A stretch of 64,000 nucleotides of DNA, from the NCBI GenBank assembly GCA_026545765.1, contig CM048844.1, positions 68,094,035-68,158,034 on the forward strand. The letters run 5' to 3'. The notes below the pieces were generated by a model that was not told where the DNA came from, did not search any database, and saw only the letters and a list, made by a program, of their open reading frames with translations. Below, in pieces: positions 41,236 to 52,889 of this stretch (its first letter is position 1; every line of letters begins with the position of its first letter). Source of the stretch: Plantago major. Its lineage: Eukaryota > Streptophyta > Magnoliopsida > Lamiales > Plantaginaceae. The position numbers were made by a program, and so were the translations under genes.

Positions 41236-42488
41236 TTGATTCCTTGATCTGGGGTATCACCACATGACTGGCCTTTTCCTGGGAGTTTTCGTTCTCCTTT
41301 TCTACTTTCTCTGGATAGTCTACCAGGAAGTCGGCCAGGACTTGTGCTTTTTTGGTAGATGGGGCTTGGTAGCCAATATCATATTCACTTAGCTCAATAG
41401 CCCATTTGGATAGGCGTCCTGACTGATCCGGTTTCTCCAAGACATGTTTGAGTGGCTCATTTGTAAGGACCACAATCCGATGCGACTTGAAGTAAGGCTT
41501 CAGCCGCCGCGCGGTATAAACCAGTGCGAAGGCGAGCTTCTCCACCTTGACATATCTGACTTCGGATCCTACAAGCGCTTTGCTCAAATAGTAAATTGGT
41601 AAATGCTCGTTGTCTTGTAACCGTACCAGTACAGAACTCATTGCTTCATCGGTGGTAGCCAAATAGAGATAAAGAGTTTCATTCTCCATGGGTTTAGATG
41701 AAGGGCGAGAGGAGATACTTTTTCAAGTTTTCCAGGGCCTCTTCGCACTCCTTTGTCCACTCGAACTTGTTTCCTTTCCGTAAGGTTTTGAAGAAGGGAA
41801 GGTTCTTCTCGGCGGACCTTGAGATAAAACGGCTCAACGCCATCACCTTTCCTAAAAGCTTCTGAACTTCATTGATGGTCTTGGGCTGTGGCAAATCTAT
41901 GATTGCCTTTATCTTCTCTGGGTTAGCACTGATGCCTCTTTCTGTGACCATGTAGCCAAGGAATTTTCCCCTTTTTACCCCGAAAGTGCACTTTTCAGGG
42001 TTCAGCTTCATTCCATACTTCCGGAGAATGGAAAAGCAATTGTTGAGGTGTTCGATGTGCTCCTCTTCAGTCTTGCTTTTCACGAGCATGTCATCCACAT
42101 AGACTTCCATGGTTTTTCCCAATTCTTCCTTGAACATCTTATTTACCAGCCGTTGGTAAGTAGCTCCCGCATTCTTGAGGCCAAAGGGCATGACCTTGAA
42201 GCAATAGACTCCTCCGGCCGCAAAGAATGCCGTTTTCTTGATGTCTTCTTGAGCCATCCTAATTTGGTAAAAGCCTTGGTAAGCATCCATGAAGCTTAGA
42301 AGTGCACATCCTGCAGTGGAATCAACCAGCTGGTCTATGCGTGGCAATGGATAGGGATCTTTTGGACAAAACTTGTTGAGTCTAGTGAAGTCATTGCACA
42401 TTCTCCACTTTCCTGGAGCTTTTTCGACGAGGACTACGTTGCAGACCCAATCGAGTATCGACTTCTTCGATATGACCGCTTTTATCAA
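41123..42488 (-). pseudogene. Element E reverse transcriptase and first RNase H
   Basis: RT at 42488-41694 with G-K-W-R-M-C-N-D-F, Y-P-L-P-R-I-D, F-M-D-A-Y-Q-G-F-Y-Q-I, P-F-G-L-K-N-A-G-A-T-Y-Q and catalytic Y-V-D-D. RNase H-like continuation at 41689-41123 with Y-Y-L-S-K-A-L and K-L-A-F-A-L-V. A stop separates the two. The RT N-terminus upstream of 42488 is degraded. Confidence 0.92.
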
Positions 42489-42670
42489 TTTGTCAACCTC
42501 CTCGCTATGATAGCATCCTCAATCGCCCAAAATCTTTCCTCTTTTGACGGATGTGCTTGACCGTAGGATCCATGTTCGACGGTGAATCGTGATCCTCGGG
42601 TCTATCCTCGAGGTCATCATGCTCCAAGCAAAGATGTCGCGATTGTCCCGGAGGCGTGATGAGCTTTGCT

Positions 42671-43399
42671 CTATTTCCGCTTTATCTCTGTTCCAATCCG
42701 AGTTGTTCTCTCGGGATTTCCTTCGACCAGTTGGACCTCTTTCAAGGCTTCATGGGATTCTATCCTAGCTGTCTTGGGGAACTTTTCTCTGAGCGACCCA
42801 ATACCGATTTCTTCTTTTGGTGGTGTCAGAGTATTGGAAGAATGGTTAAGAGGGCCCTTGGTGACCGAAAGGACAGGTTCTGTGGCTCCTCTGGTTGACA
42901 TGATGTAACACTCCCAGGCTTCTCTGATGTTGCCCATTTCTTCCCCTACGCCATTCGGGGTTGGAAACTTTACCCTATTGTGTAGGGGTGAGGCAATTGC
43001 TCTGAACTGGTTAAGTCCCGGGCGGCCCAAGATCACATTATAGTCGAAGGTGCTGTCAACTACTACGAAGAGAATAGTCCTGGTCACCCTTGTCGGAAAG
43101 GTGCCCATAGAGACTTGCAGTGGTATGCTTCCAATGGGGCACACTACGGATCCTCCAAAACCTACCAGTGAGGTGTATACTCGTCCATATTGTATTTGCC
43201 CCAGGTGCATTTGCTCGACAGCCCTTTTGGATATGACATTGGAGGAGCTTCCTGTGTCGATCAGTACCTTGTTGACTTTGTAAGTGGCAATCACTAGAGA
43301 AACAACCAAAGGGACATCAGGGTCCTTGAGATCTCCTCCGCCAGACGTTGGTGGGGGGATCTCACTATCGTCAAAGGTGATTGCATTTGTGCCTTTCAA
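42671..43399 (-). CDS. Element E aspartic protease region
   Basis: A 242-codon frame that overlaps the end of gag in the -1 phase. It contains V-L-I-D-T-G-S-S-S-N-V-I, the active-site loop of a retroviral-type aspartic protease, and later V-I-L-G-R-P-G-L-N. There is no ATG at its head, so expression from gag by a -1 shift is likely. It ends in a stop before RT. Confidence 0.82.
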   Translation of the reverse strand: MKGTNAITFDDSEIPPPTSGGGDLKDPDVPLVVSLVIATYKVNKVLIDTGSSSNVISKRAVEQMHLGQIQYGRVYTSLVGFGGSVVCPIGSIPLQVSMGTFPTRVTRTILFVVVDSTFDYNVILGRPGLNQFRAIASPLHNRVKFPTPNGVGEEMGNIREAWECYIMSTRGATEPVLSVTKGPLNHSSNTLTPPKEEIGIGSLREKFPKTARIESHEALKEVQLVEGNPERTTRIGTEIKRK

Positions 43400-45387
43400 A
43401 CTGGTGGGCCGTAAGCCCTGTCGTTGTTTCTTAAGTGTTGCGCGGTCCTTTCTCTTGCATTTCTGCTATCTCCCCCTGTTGGTCCTCCCGCAATGGCGTT
43501 GATAACTCCACTGTAGGGGAGATTCTCCATTTCTGTCTCTTCGCGGTAACCTTGATATCTTTGGGCCTGCCGATGTGGGATCTCGGCGGGAGGTGGTGGT
43601 AAAGAGCCTGTTGGAGGTTCAGAACCACGCTCCTCTCTTCTTTGCTCATTCCTTCGATGCCTGGAGGGCTCATCTTCAACTGGTGGTTCTTTCAACTTCC
43701 CACTTCTCACTAGCCTTTCAATTTCTGTCTTCAACTGGATGCAATCCTCAGTTGGGTGACCTTTCTGTTTGTGGAACCTACAGTAGTCTTTAGAGAATTT
43801 ACTCTTCTTGCTGCTCTTGATCGGTTTAGGCCATTGTATATCCAAGTCCTTCTCAACAATAGAAGCCAAGATGTCGGATCTTGGTCTGTTGAGGCGAGTA
43901 TACTCGGCAAACCTTCTGGGTGGAGTTCTTTCTCTGTGAAGTTCTTTTCTGTCTCTGAGATCTCTTTTTTGCTCAAACTTTCCTTGACGAGAAGGGAATT
44001 CCTGTCGTACTTGTTCTTTTCCCCTCTTGATCCCTGCTCTTATCGGGACATTTCTTCGATAATCTTCTCCATACAAGACTCCTTCGCAGATTTCTTCCAA
44101 GTACTTTTCAGTGGTGATTTCTTCGTTGGAAAGCTTCCTTCTAAGCTCATCATTATAAGTGTTGGCATAGAGGTGTCGGACTCGCTCTTTGATACTATGA
44201 GGCTCTACCTGTCGCACTTCGGCGTTGAAGCGGTCGAGGAAGGTTCTGAGGTCCTCATGCTCTCTCTGGATTATGCCAGCCAGGTGCTCAACTGATCTCT
44301 TCCTTCTTTTCGCCTTCTCAAACCTTTTCAGGAAAAGGGAGGCGACGTCCGCATATGATTTGATGGAACCATTGGGTAATGAGGTCCACCAATCCATTGC
44401 TTCTCCAAAGAGTGTGGTGGAAAAGTTGAGAGCTTTCATGTTGTCGTTGAGTCCATTGCTTTCCATCTTACTCTCGTACCTAGTGAGATGCCCTACGGGG
44501 CAAGTATCTCCATAGTAATGCTCAAGGTTTGGGATAACACAATCGGGGCGCTTTCTTTCTTTTCTGATCTCATCGCACAGAGGGTTGGGAGTTTTAACTA
44601 TCACCTTCTCATGTGCTTTGACCATTCTGCTCAAGGTGGCCATTTGTGTTTCCAAGGCCTTCTGTTGGAGGTAGATCTGCTCAGCTGTCAGTCTTTCACC
44701 GGTCCTGGGGTTGATGGCTACATCTGGAGGGAGATCACTGACTGGAACAATCGGGGTACTTTCTGCCATTTGATCTCTAGGCACTTGTTGTTGAGCTCCT
44801 CGCCGACCGGCTTCCACTTCTTTCATGGCGCTTGGACTTCTCCCTCGTTGTTCATGAGAAGCAGCTGCTCTCCTATTGAGAAGATGTCTCAGATCTTCTG
44901 GTTGAGCTTGTTCTCCCAGCCTTTGTTGGATTGGACGGTGCTCGTTTCTGGATTGAGCAGGTTCAACTTGTCTTGGGATTGCTAAAGGCGGAGTGGGTTG
45001 AGGAGGCTGGAGGTTGTTTGATCCAAAACACCCTTGAATAGTGGTGAGTAAGAGGCCAAATTGATTTTCATTTAATCCAAACTCGCTGGGACGGATGATC
45101 TGTCCATTTGGGAGGGTAAAGTTTCTACCTGGGGGAGGACCATGTGTTCCTGACGGAGGAACCTGTCCTTCGTCCCCAAGTGTTTGGACCCTTACTGGTG
45201 GATTAGTGGCTCTCTCCTCGTCAGAAGAAAGACTGGCGGTATGGCCATCACTCGGATCGTCTGCCACTTCTCTTGTCAAGACTCTTGTTACTCCTCCTCT
45301 TCTGGTGGGAGGTCTCCCCCTTTGTCTAGGAGCTGGCGTACCAACGGTAGTGGCGTTGGTTCTTGCGGACCTTCTTGTTCTTGCCAT
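43396..45387 (-). CDS. Element E gag (Retrotrans_gag family)
   Basis: Uninterrupted 663-codon frame from ATG 45387. The N-terminus is basic with R-G-R-P-P-T-R-R. A Retrotrans_gag domain is in the middle (A-L-N-F-S-T-T-L-F-G-E-A-M-D-W-W and F-L-D-R-F-N-A-E-V). A C-F-H-x-G-H-x-T-E-D-C type knuckle (Y-C-R-F-H-K-Q-K-G-H-P-T-E-D-C) follows. It forms the particle shell of the element. The only fully open element protein of this size here, which suggests a fairly recent insertion. Confidence 0.92.
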   Translation of the reverse strand: MARTRRSARTNATTVGTPAPRQRGRPPTRRGGVTRVLTREVADDPSDGHTASLSSDEERATNPPVRVQTLGDEGQVPPSGTHGPPPGRNFTLPNGQIIRPSEFGLNENQFGLLLTTIQGCFGSNNLQPPQPTPPLAIPRQVEPAQSRNEHRPIQQRLGEQAQPEDLRHLLNRRAAASHEQRGRSPSAMKEVEAGRRGAQQQVPRDQMAESTPIVPVSDLPPDVAINPRTGERLTAEQIYLQQKALETQMATLSRMVKAHEKVIVKTPNPLCDEIRKERKRPDCVIPNLEHYYGDTCPVGHLTRYESKMESNGLNDNMKALNFSTTLFGEAMDWWTSLPNGSIKSYADVASLFLKRFEKAKRRKRSVEHLAGIIQREHEDLRTFLDRFNAEVRQVEPHSIKERVRHLYANTYNDELRRKLSNEEITTEKYLEEICEGVLYGEDYRRNVPIRAGIKRGKEQVRQEFPSRQGKFEQKRDLRDRKELHRERTPPRRFAEYTRLNRPRSDILASIVEKDLDIQWPKPIKSSKKSKFSKDYCRFHKQKGHPTEDCIQLKTEIERLVRSGKLKEPPVEDEPSRHRRNEQRREERGSEPPTGSLPPPPAEIPHRQAQRYQGYREETEMENLPYSGVINAIAGGPTGGDSRNARERTAQHLRNNDRAYGPPV

Positions 45388-45420
45388 TACTGAAGAGAAC
45401 GGGACTTTTTGTAAAGGTTC

Positions 45421-45435
45421 CCACAGACGGCGCCA
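45421..45435 (-). other. Element E primer-binding site
   Basis: On the minus strand TGGCGCCGTCTGTGG starts three bases inside the 5' LTR, the usual sequence context of plant gypsy elements. I do not assign the tRNA. Confidence 0.8.
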
Positions 45436-45438
45436 AAA

Positions 45439-46380
45439 TGTTGGGGGTTTAACTCCACAATCACTTAGATTTATTTAACTCTTCCAAATGGTGCCAAGAT
45501 AAGAGGCTCCTTGCTAGGCGAGGATCGAAGCGTAAGAACCACTACCAACTACTCCGAAGGACCTCGCACACTGAGTGGGGGATTAGGGCCCGGTTTGCTA
45601 AGTGTCAAACCGGGATGAGACTTTACTCGAGAGTGACTGAGGATCGACTCTGTATAGTGCTCGTGATGTGACTAACGAGAAGACTTGTTCGAAGTGACTT
45701 ACTTGAAGTTCCTGCTTATTGGGACATGTGCCTTATTTATAGGCAACCATTGAAATGGGAGGCCTTGCTAGGATTGCGCCATGTGTACGGCTAGGATTGA
45801 ACCACCAATGCTAAGATGAGGCCCATAGCCCAATAATGAAGCTTTAGCCCATGCCATTTTGGGCTTTAGGGGTAATTTGGTCATTATTGGGAGAGTTCTT
45901 GGGGATGTGACAGTCGCCGAGATCTCGTGTTCGAGGGGTCGGTCCGGATGTCCGATCCGACAAGACTGTTGTCACTGAAAAAGTTCTCCTGTCTGTCCAA
46001 CTCTTCCGACTCGGAGCTCATGGGTTCGGACATCTCACTCTTTGGTGCCCACTTGCTTGGTAGTCTATGAGATAGTCGTGCTGGATCCGAGTTAACATCC
46101 GTATCGGAGTCTTTGGGTCGGAGAGGGTGCTGACTTAGCACTATGCTCCTTTCCCAGGGAGGCTCGGACCATGGTGGGTCGGACCTATGGTTCCGGGTCG
46201 GGCCTTGCAGGTCCTAATCCTTTGTCCCTTTCTTTTAGGGTGGGTCGGACCATAGATGGTCTGCTCGGATCGGACCATTGGCTCGGACCTAAGTTCCTCG
46301 GATCCATTGGATGACTTGGGATGCCTTAGGATTCGCTCCTAGGTCCTTTATGACGGATTGGACATATTTCCGTATCAACA
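45439..46380 (-). repeat. Element E 5' LTR
   Basis: 942 bp, matching 32080-33027 along its length. A TATAAATAA box on the minus strand lies at 45733-45741. Confidence 0.93.
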
Positions 46381-46385
46381 ATACC

Positions 46386-47424
46386 TTCTAGAAAGTGGTT
46401 TCAAGAAAGGAGATGTTGATAAAACACTCTTCACATTGAACCATGATGGGAAACTACTTTTAGTTCAAGTATATGTTGATGACATTATATTTGGATCTAA
46501 AGACAAGCAACTTTGTGAAGACTTTGCTGAACTCATGAAATGCAAATTTGAGATGAGCATGATGGGAGAATGGAATTACTTCCTAGGGCTGCAAGTCAAG
46601 CAACTCAATGATGGAATATTCATTAGTCAAACAAAGTATGCAAAGGACATGCTCAACAAGTTTAATTAAAGCCTTCTAAAAAGAATGCTAAGATACCTAT
46701 GAGCATTGGAACCAAAATGACCTATACTGAACTTGACAAGAGTGTTGAAGAACACAAGTATAGGAAATTGATTGCGTCTCTACTGTACTCACTGCAAGTA
46801 GACCTGATATTCAATATGCAGTTGGAGTGTGTGCTAGATTTCAGACAAATCCAATGCAATCACATTACAACATTGCTATGAAAATATTAAGGTAGGTAAA
46901 GGGTACTGTAGAAGTTGGATTGTGGTATCCAAAAGACAGTGGATTGAGTTTGGTTGGCTATTCAGATGCTGACTATGCTGGATCATTGCTTGATAGAAAA
47001 AAGCACCTCAGGAACTTGTCAATTTCTTGGTGCCAGATTGATATCATGGTTCAACAAGAAACAAAACTCAATTGCTACATCTACCACAGAGGCTGAATAT
47101 ATTGCTGCTGGGTGTTGTGCTTCACAAATATTGTGGATACAATAACAATTCAGAGACTATAGACTCAATGAAGAGAAAACTCCTATTTTCTGTGACAACA
47201 CAAGTGCTATTGTCATAACTCAGAATCCTAAGTTCCATGCAAGAACAAAGCACATTGATGTTAGACACCACTTCATTAGAGACCATGTTGAAAAAGGCAA
47301 TATAGAGATACTCAAGATTGGCTCTGAAGAACAACTTGCAGATATCTTCACTAAGCCACTACAAGAAAGTAGATTCTTAGCCTTAAAACATAGTCTTGGA
47401 CTAATGGAGCTACCAAAGAACTGA
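46386..47424 (+). pseudogene. Element C RT C-terminal part and RNase H
   Basis: Resumes directly after the ATACC duplication of element E. It has the RT catalytic Y-V-D-D-I-I-F-G and F-L-G-L-Q-V-K, then RNase H blocks: G-Y-S-D-A-D-Y-A-G, S-T-S-G-T-C-Q-F-L-G, T-T-E-A-E-Y-I-A-A, C-D-N-T-S-A-I, R-T-K-H-I-D-V-R-H-H, ending L-A-D-I-F-T-K-P-L. Frame changes near 46670 and 46900 and a stop at about 47145 interrupt it. It ends with TGA at about 47424. All RNase H catalytic positions are visible in pieces. Confidence 0.92.
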
Positions 47425-48240
47425 AAAAGATCAGATATCTGAAGAAGATATCAAAGGAGGGAAAAGAGGAATCTGGAACGGGTATCCAGAAAACAAGGTA
47501 TCTGGAACGAGTATCCAGAAAAGTGGAATCTGGAACGGGTATCTAGAAATCAAAGGCTAAAGGGTAAAATGGCTATTTGAAGATTTCTGAGACAGGCACT
47601 CAGATATCTAGATCACTCAGTGAGGGGGAACACAAAAGAGAATAGTACAACTGTTTGCAGTCAACTACTCTCTTGAAATTTGTATTATTTCTCTCTTTGT
47701 ATAAAACTTGGACAGATACTGAGTGTGAGATAGACTTAGATGCAAACAGTGTTCTAAGTCACACAGAAATGTGATTCAGATAGCAAATCGCCAAAATTCA
47801 TTGATTGGGCACAATTACAATTGCTGATTGTGATCATTGCTGAAGAAGCAATATTGACCCTTGATGAAATGGGCGTTTGATCTTAACGGACGAGATTATT
47901 TCTCTGTAAAATAGTGGACTGTAAAAACTCAGACGTGGCCCACTAAGCATTTAATATCAAATAAACTTTTACCCACGCTTATCTGCAAGTACACAGATAC
48001 TTACACACAAAATTAATTTGTATGTATATGTCTGTTGAGATTACATTGCTATATATATAGGATTTTGGCAAAAGAATTCACTTTCGCCTAATCCAACATT
48101 CAGACTTGCACAAGAATAGCAAAAACATTTCTTCAACTTCTCTGCAAATCTCTGTTCCTCAATTGGTTTTTCTGCAAAGAATCACTAATCTCTCACCCTA
48201 ATCTCTTACAGACTTTCGAAAACTTACACTATATAAAGAG
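47425..48240 (+). promoter_or_regulatory. Element C region between pol and third ORF, with TATA box
   Basis: 816 bp without coding signal. At 47468-47550 three imperfect units of about 28-30 bp carry TCTGGAACGGGTATCCAGA, itself an inverted repeat. At about 48048-48060 lies TATATATATAGG, followed 180 bp later by the ATG of the third ORF (48241). The C-rich, A/C-rich leader after it looks like a 5' UTR. The layout suggests that the third ORF has its own promoter. Confidence 0.5.
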
Positions 48241-49314
48241 ATGGCTCCAAAACGTGCTTCTACCCAGAAATTCCAATCTACTACCACTGGTACTACTGAA
48301 AAGCAAGCACCAGAGTTGGTAGTTGTAAACAATCGGTTGGTAGGAGACTTTAATCTTGATCATTGGACTTCAAATCACAGGATGATTTGCGGTGGTGCCA
48401 TGATTGAGGAATACCTCACGACTGCAATTGAAAACCAAGCCGATAGGAAGCTAATTCTTGACATGCTTGAAAAGGCACAAATAAAGGGTTTCCTATCTGC
48501 TACTCCCAGTAGAGTTTCTTCACTAGATGTGTTAGAATTCTACAACAACTCCAGGATTATTTCCTGTGTTTCTGAAGGCACTGAAACAGTGTCTATCAAA
48601 ACAAAGGTCCAAGGAAAGGAAATCCTTGTGGACTTAACAACTTTCTGTCAGTTGTTTGAACTTCAAAATCTTGGAAAGGATTTTGAAATAAACACCAAGG
48701 ATGATGATCTCCTTGAAAGTGTAAAGCGACAGACGATGGCGTGTGTGATCTTGAAAACCGAATCATGCTGATTTCAAACTTCGACATCGTAACCGCACAT
48801 CTGTTGGTTCACTGGGATGTGTTGGCATACATTCTTCACAGATGCTTTGATGGTCTACAAGGAGGTGCTGACCAGATAAGCCAAGAATGCTGGATGATGA
48901 TGTTCTTGTTGCAACAACAAGTCAAAAGGATGGAAAACCCTTTCAACTGGGGAAAGTACGCCTTTATGAAGTTTGTGAAGAAGATTCAAGGCTTTGAGCC
49001 CAAAATTATTAAGGGACTTGCTGAGCCAAAAGCCACAGTAAGCTATGGATTGAAAATATGCTACTTACTGGAGTGCCTTGGCATTGAGCTCAGAGAGATG
49101 GCAGACATAGCCAACAGTAACCTACTCTACAAATATGAGTATACGAACATGATGAAAAAGGTTACTGGATCTCAGAAAGGTTCCAAGAAGCAAATCAAGA
49201 GGTATCCGAGGGAAAAGTTGACCAAAAGCTGTAACATCACGAAAGAAGTCTGCTGGAAAATCAGAAGACACACCCATTGTGGTTGTCGACTCTCAGATAT
49301 CTGCCGCCACTACA

Positions 49315-49422
49315 GATGAACTCATCAATGCTACAAAAGATACAACTGCTGATGAACTCATCAATGCTGCTAAGGAGAGCCTTGCTGATTAACTCATCAA
49401 TGTTGCTAATAAGAGTAGTGGC
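49315..49422 (+). repeat. Three 36-bp coding repeats
   Basis: GATGAACTCATCAATGCT recurs at 49315, 49351 and 49387 (third copy GATTAACTC...) with a 36-bp period. It encodes a 12-residue unit starting D-E-L-I-N-A. The third copy has GAA changed to TAA, which stops the frame. Confidence 0.85.
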
Positions 49423-49944
49423 AGGTACCAAGCCCTATATGCAGAAACTGCAGGGATTATGGACCAATCAGTTCCTAATGCTGATGAGAGCTCTGACGAT
49501 GATGATGAGTTAGTTATCTCTCAAGTCCTACAGAAATCAAAGAGGGCTAAGGTTACTGAAATAGTAACAAGTGTAGAGGTATCTGAAGAAGAACCTACAC
49601 CACAGGTTGCTGAACAAGCACCTGTTTCAAAGGTTGCTGAAGAAGCAACTGTGTCCAAAGTCACAGGACAAAACACACCATCAGAGCAAGTAACACTTAA
49701 GCTTATTGAAGATGCTCTGATGAGTGGCAACTTAGTGTTAGAGGATACTGCAATTGCCTCAACACTCAAAAGTCTGTCTCAAGCAGATCTGGATAGGCCC
49801 CATACAACATCACCTTCTTCATCCAGATCAGAATCACCACAACAACCACAACAGCCAATAGTGGATGATGTTGAGATGATACTTGAGTTACGACCTGAGA
49901 TACCAACATCTTTCCTTGGTGAAGAAAATTCTATAAAATAACAG

Positions 49945-51018
49945 GTTCCCCAACTCAATAAGAGGGATCAAACTGAGGCATCTACTCAGAATGATCAACC
50001 AGGGAGGCAACTGAGTTGCACACTCAGGAAAGGTCTGAAGTACCTGAAACTTCAAACAAAGAAGCTGAAATGGAACAACAAGAGCAACGCATGGAAGAGT
50101 CACAAGTTCCAGAGACCAATCAGCCTGACATTGCTCAGGTAGCTGAATGGTTTAACTCTTTACTTGTGATATTTTTGTGTTTGTTAAATCTTGTTATTTA
50201 ATGAAATTTCTTTGTTACAGGCTGAATTAGAAACACAAGAACAAGAGGAAGCTGGAAAGCTTGCCTCAGAATCTGAGAAGGAAGCTTCCATAGCCTCACC
50301 ACTTAAGGAACAGGAGCCTGTCTCACAGGTCGAAGATAGTTCCTTAAGATATAACATCTCGGATATGTGCTTTACTAATACTATAAAGTGATTTCTAATG
50401 GGCTCCAACTGAGAAGAAAAATGAAGAGACTGAAAAGTCTATCTCTTCAGAGAACAATCCAGAGACTTCCAAGGTCTCTGAGGAACAAGTATCTGAACCT
50501 TCTGCAGAGAAGGTATTTCATTCAGATACCTATATTCTTCAAAGAGCAAATCTCTGATCATTTTTCTCAAACTAACACGTTCTACTTAACCGGTTCAAAA
50601 AGAAGTAGAAGTTGCTGGGGAATTGCCCGCTCAATCCCCACAACAAATGCAAATTGATGAGGCATCAAAGCCTTCATCACAAGAAAAACTTCCAGAGACT
50701 GCACAAGTCTCTGAGAGACAAGTATCTGAGCCTCCAGCAGTGGAGGTAATTGACCTCTCAGATATCTGATTTGGCAATAAAATTTTTCTTGATAAAATTT
50801 CCTAAGTGTTATGTTTCTAATCTCAGGTTCAAGCAGAAAGAAACATAACTGAGGATCAGACTTCTCAGTCTCCTCCTCATTTCCAGATATCTGAGGCACC
50901 TGGAACCTCAGTAGTCAAGTCATCTGAGCCTGTCACACAGGTAACTCAGATACCTTTCTACTCTAAAGCCCAAATATCTACTATAGTTTTGAAATTAATT
51001 CATAACACTATCTTTCAG
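49945..51018 (+). repeat. Tandem exon-intron modules in the third ORF
   Basis: Four inner exons of 108, 111, 153 and 114 bp (50221-50328, 50402-50512, 50593-50745, 50827-50940) are separated by short introns of 82, 73, 80, 81 and 78 bp (50139-50220, 50329-50401, 50513-50592, 50746-50826, 50941-51018). Every exon length is divisible by three and every junction is phase 0. Exons begin with GTT or GCT followed by CAA/GAA/CCA and end in AG. The peptides are alike: Ser/Glu/Pro/Val-rich with V-S-E-x-Q-V-S-E-P. Introns 1, 4 and 5 have GT-AG ends; introns 2 and 3 end in GG and CG. A possible further upstream exon starts at 49945. Confidence 0.65.
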
Positions 51019-52889
51019 GCTCAAACAAGTGCCACTAAGGTCCCTGTTGATGAGAAAGAGGACCTGCTTCCTTTTTTCAAGGAACACACTTTGCCAAAGC
51101 ATCTGAAATGCTTCAAGAAATGGCAAAAGCTCCGATGCTCCGATCTATCTGAGATCTTAAAGGTGACTGATCACCACACCAGGAGAGCACGATCCCTTGA
51201 CTTGGAAAACTACGTCCATGCAATGTTCCCCATTGAACAATATTCTTTTGGAACATTGATGGATAAGGATTTTGTCAAGGAAGTGGCCAGAAAGCTGATC
51301 CAAGCTTTCACCCAAGCAGATGGTCAGACCAGAATGCAGATGGCATTCAAGCCTACTTTGCCCAAGACTCTACAGTACATACCCTCTGAACAAGAGGAAG
51401 TTAATGGGCAAACGGTCACTATTCCAGAAGTGATCAACCTGGTCTCTGAAGATGAAGAAGAGAAGGAGACTGATGAGAATAATTATGAAGATCCTCCTTC
51501 TGACCATCACAAGGATGAGGATGACAAAAAGGATGATGATGATGCCCCTACACCAGGGACAGGAGGGATTCCACAAGGAAACAATGCCTCAGCTGCTGAA
51601 AAGCACACTGAGAGGACATCACAACAAACCCCTCCTCCATCTCCTCAGAAATCTACCCATCCATATTCCCAACAAAAGGACACTATTGAACAAGTAGTTG
51701 ATCACTCTGAGGAAAACACTCAGAAAGTAGTGGATGCACAAACCAGAGTTGCTCAACTCAAACAATTGTTAGAAGAAGAACAACAGCTAAATCTTCAACT
51801 GGAAGAAATGATAGCTGAATCCAGAGTCAAGCTAGATAAACTTGAAGAACAAACACGGAAAGAGATGCAAGCTTACTCTGAGATTAAAGAGCTCCGGGAC
51901 GCTGTTGATTATATTGCTAAGGAGCTAGATGCTGAACAAGTATCTGAAGAAAAGCATCATGCTAAGGTTGCATCTTCACCAAAGAAACCATCCTCCAAAG
52001 GCAAGAAACCCATATCTGAGATGGTTGCCGCCTTCAGAAACCTTGATGAAGAAGTGCAAGAGGATGAAGATCACTAGGCTGATGACTCAGATGATGAAGA
52101 AGACAAGACATTGATAGAACACCGCAATGAACACTTAGCGGTTTCTCATCTGAAAAGGAAGCTAATTGCTCCTGAAGTATTCAACAAACTGCCAAATTCC
52201 CACTCCCAAGAATACATGAATAGATACCAAGTTTTGGCACATCTTAAAAAGGAGTTCTCTTCACAGAACAAAGACGTAATTGCCTCTGTCCCCTCAGAAA
52301 TGAAGAAATTCACTGAACTCACACTCAGAGAACAACCAGTATGGTCCTTGCTCAGAAGGATCTGGGAATGGTAAGGGACGATGATGTGTCATTAGCTGAA
52401 AAAGCTTTTCAGGAAGCAAGTTACACTGCTGGAAAAGCAGATGCCATACTAGGCCTATTGGCAGAGCTCACTGATAAGGAAAATGAACTTATCAAACAAA
52501 ATCAGGAGCTCAAGGCTGAACTTCAGAAGTTGGTTACTGCCTACAATTACTTGCAAGGGAATTTTGAGTCTCTCTCAGAATCCTTTGTGGTACTTAGTCA
52601 GTCAACAATGACTAAGGGGGAAGGATTTGGACCTCAAGGTCAGGGGGAAGGAAAGAAGAAATCTAGAGTTGGTGCTGCTTATAAAGGAAGAGGAAACAAG
52701 AAAACTTCCCAGCCACCACTCAGAATAAATGAGCCCTCATCAGATCAAGCTGCTTTGCAAATAGTAGCTACTTCCCAGCAGCCAACCGAAGAAACAACAA
52801 TGGTAACAAGGGCCATGGCAAAAAGACCTCCAAGGAGTACCAAGGCTCCAAGGAGAAGACAAGTAAGAGGTATTGATTCTTCTTCTTCT

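Larger units (their letters stand above)
32080..46380 (-). mobile_element. Element E: Ty3/gypsy Tat-type retrotransposon
   Basis: 14.3-kb element with LTRs of 948 and 942 bp and a perfect duplication ATACC (32075-32079, 46381-46385). Minus orientation follows from the primer-binding site beside the right LTR and the purine tract beside the left LTR. Minus-strand order: gag, protease, RT, RNase H, a second RNase H, integrase. A long 3' region holds an antisense (plus-strand) gene and repeats. Two RNase H domains plus an antisense ORF after integrase match the Tat lineage of non-chromoviral gypsy elements. Pol is broken; gag is open. Confidence 0.93.

Noticed and set aside
43756..44985. Plus-strand open frames opposite the gag of element E
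   Set aside because: They mirror an intact gag in the opposite strand, lack domains and have no promoter or splice context, unlike the antisense gene at 34092.
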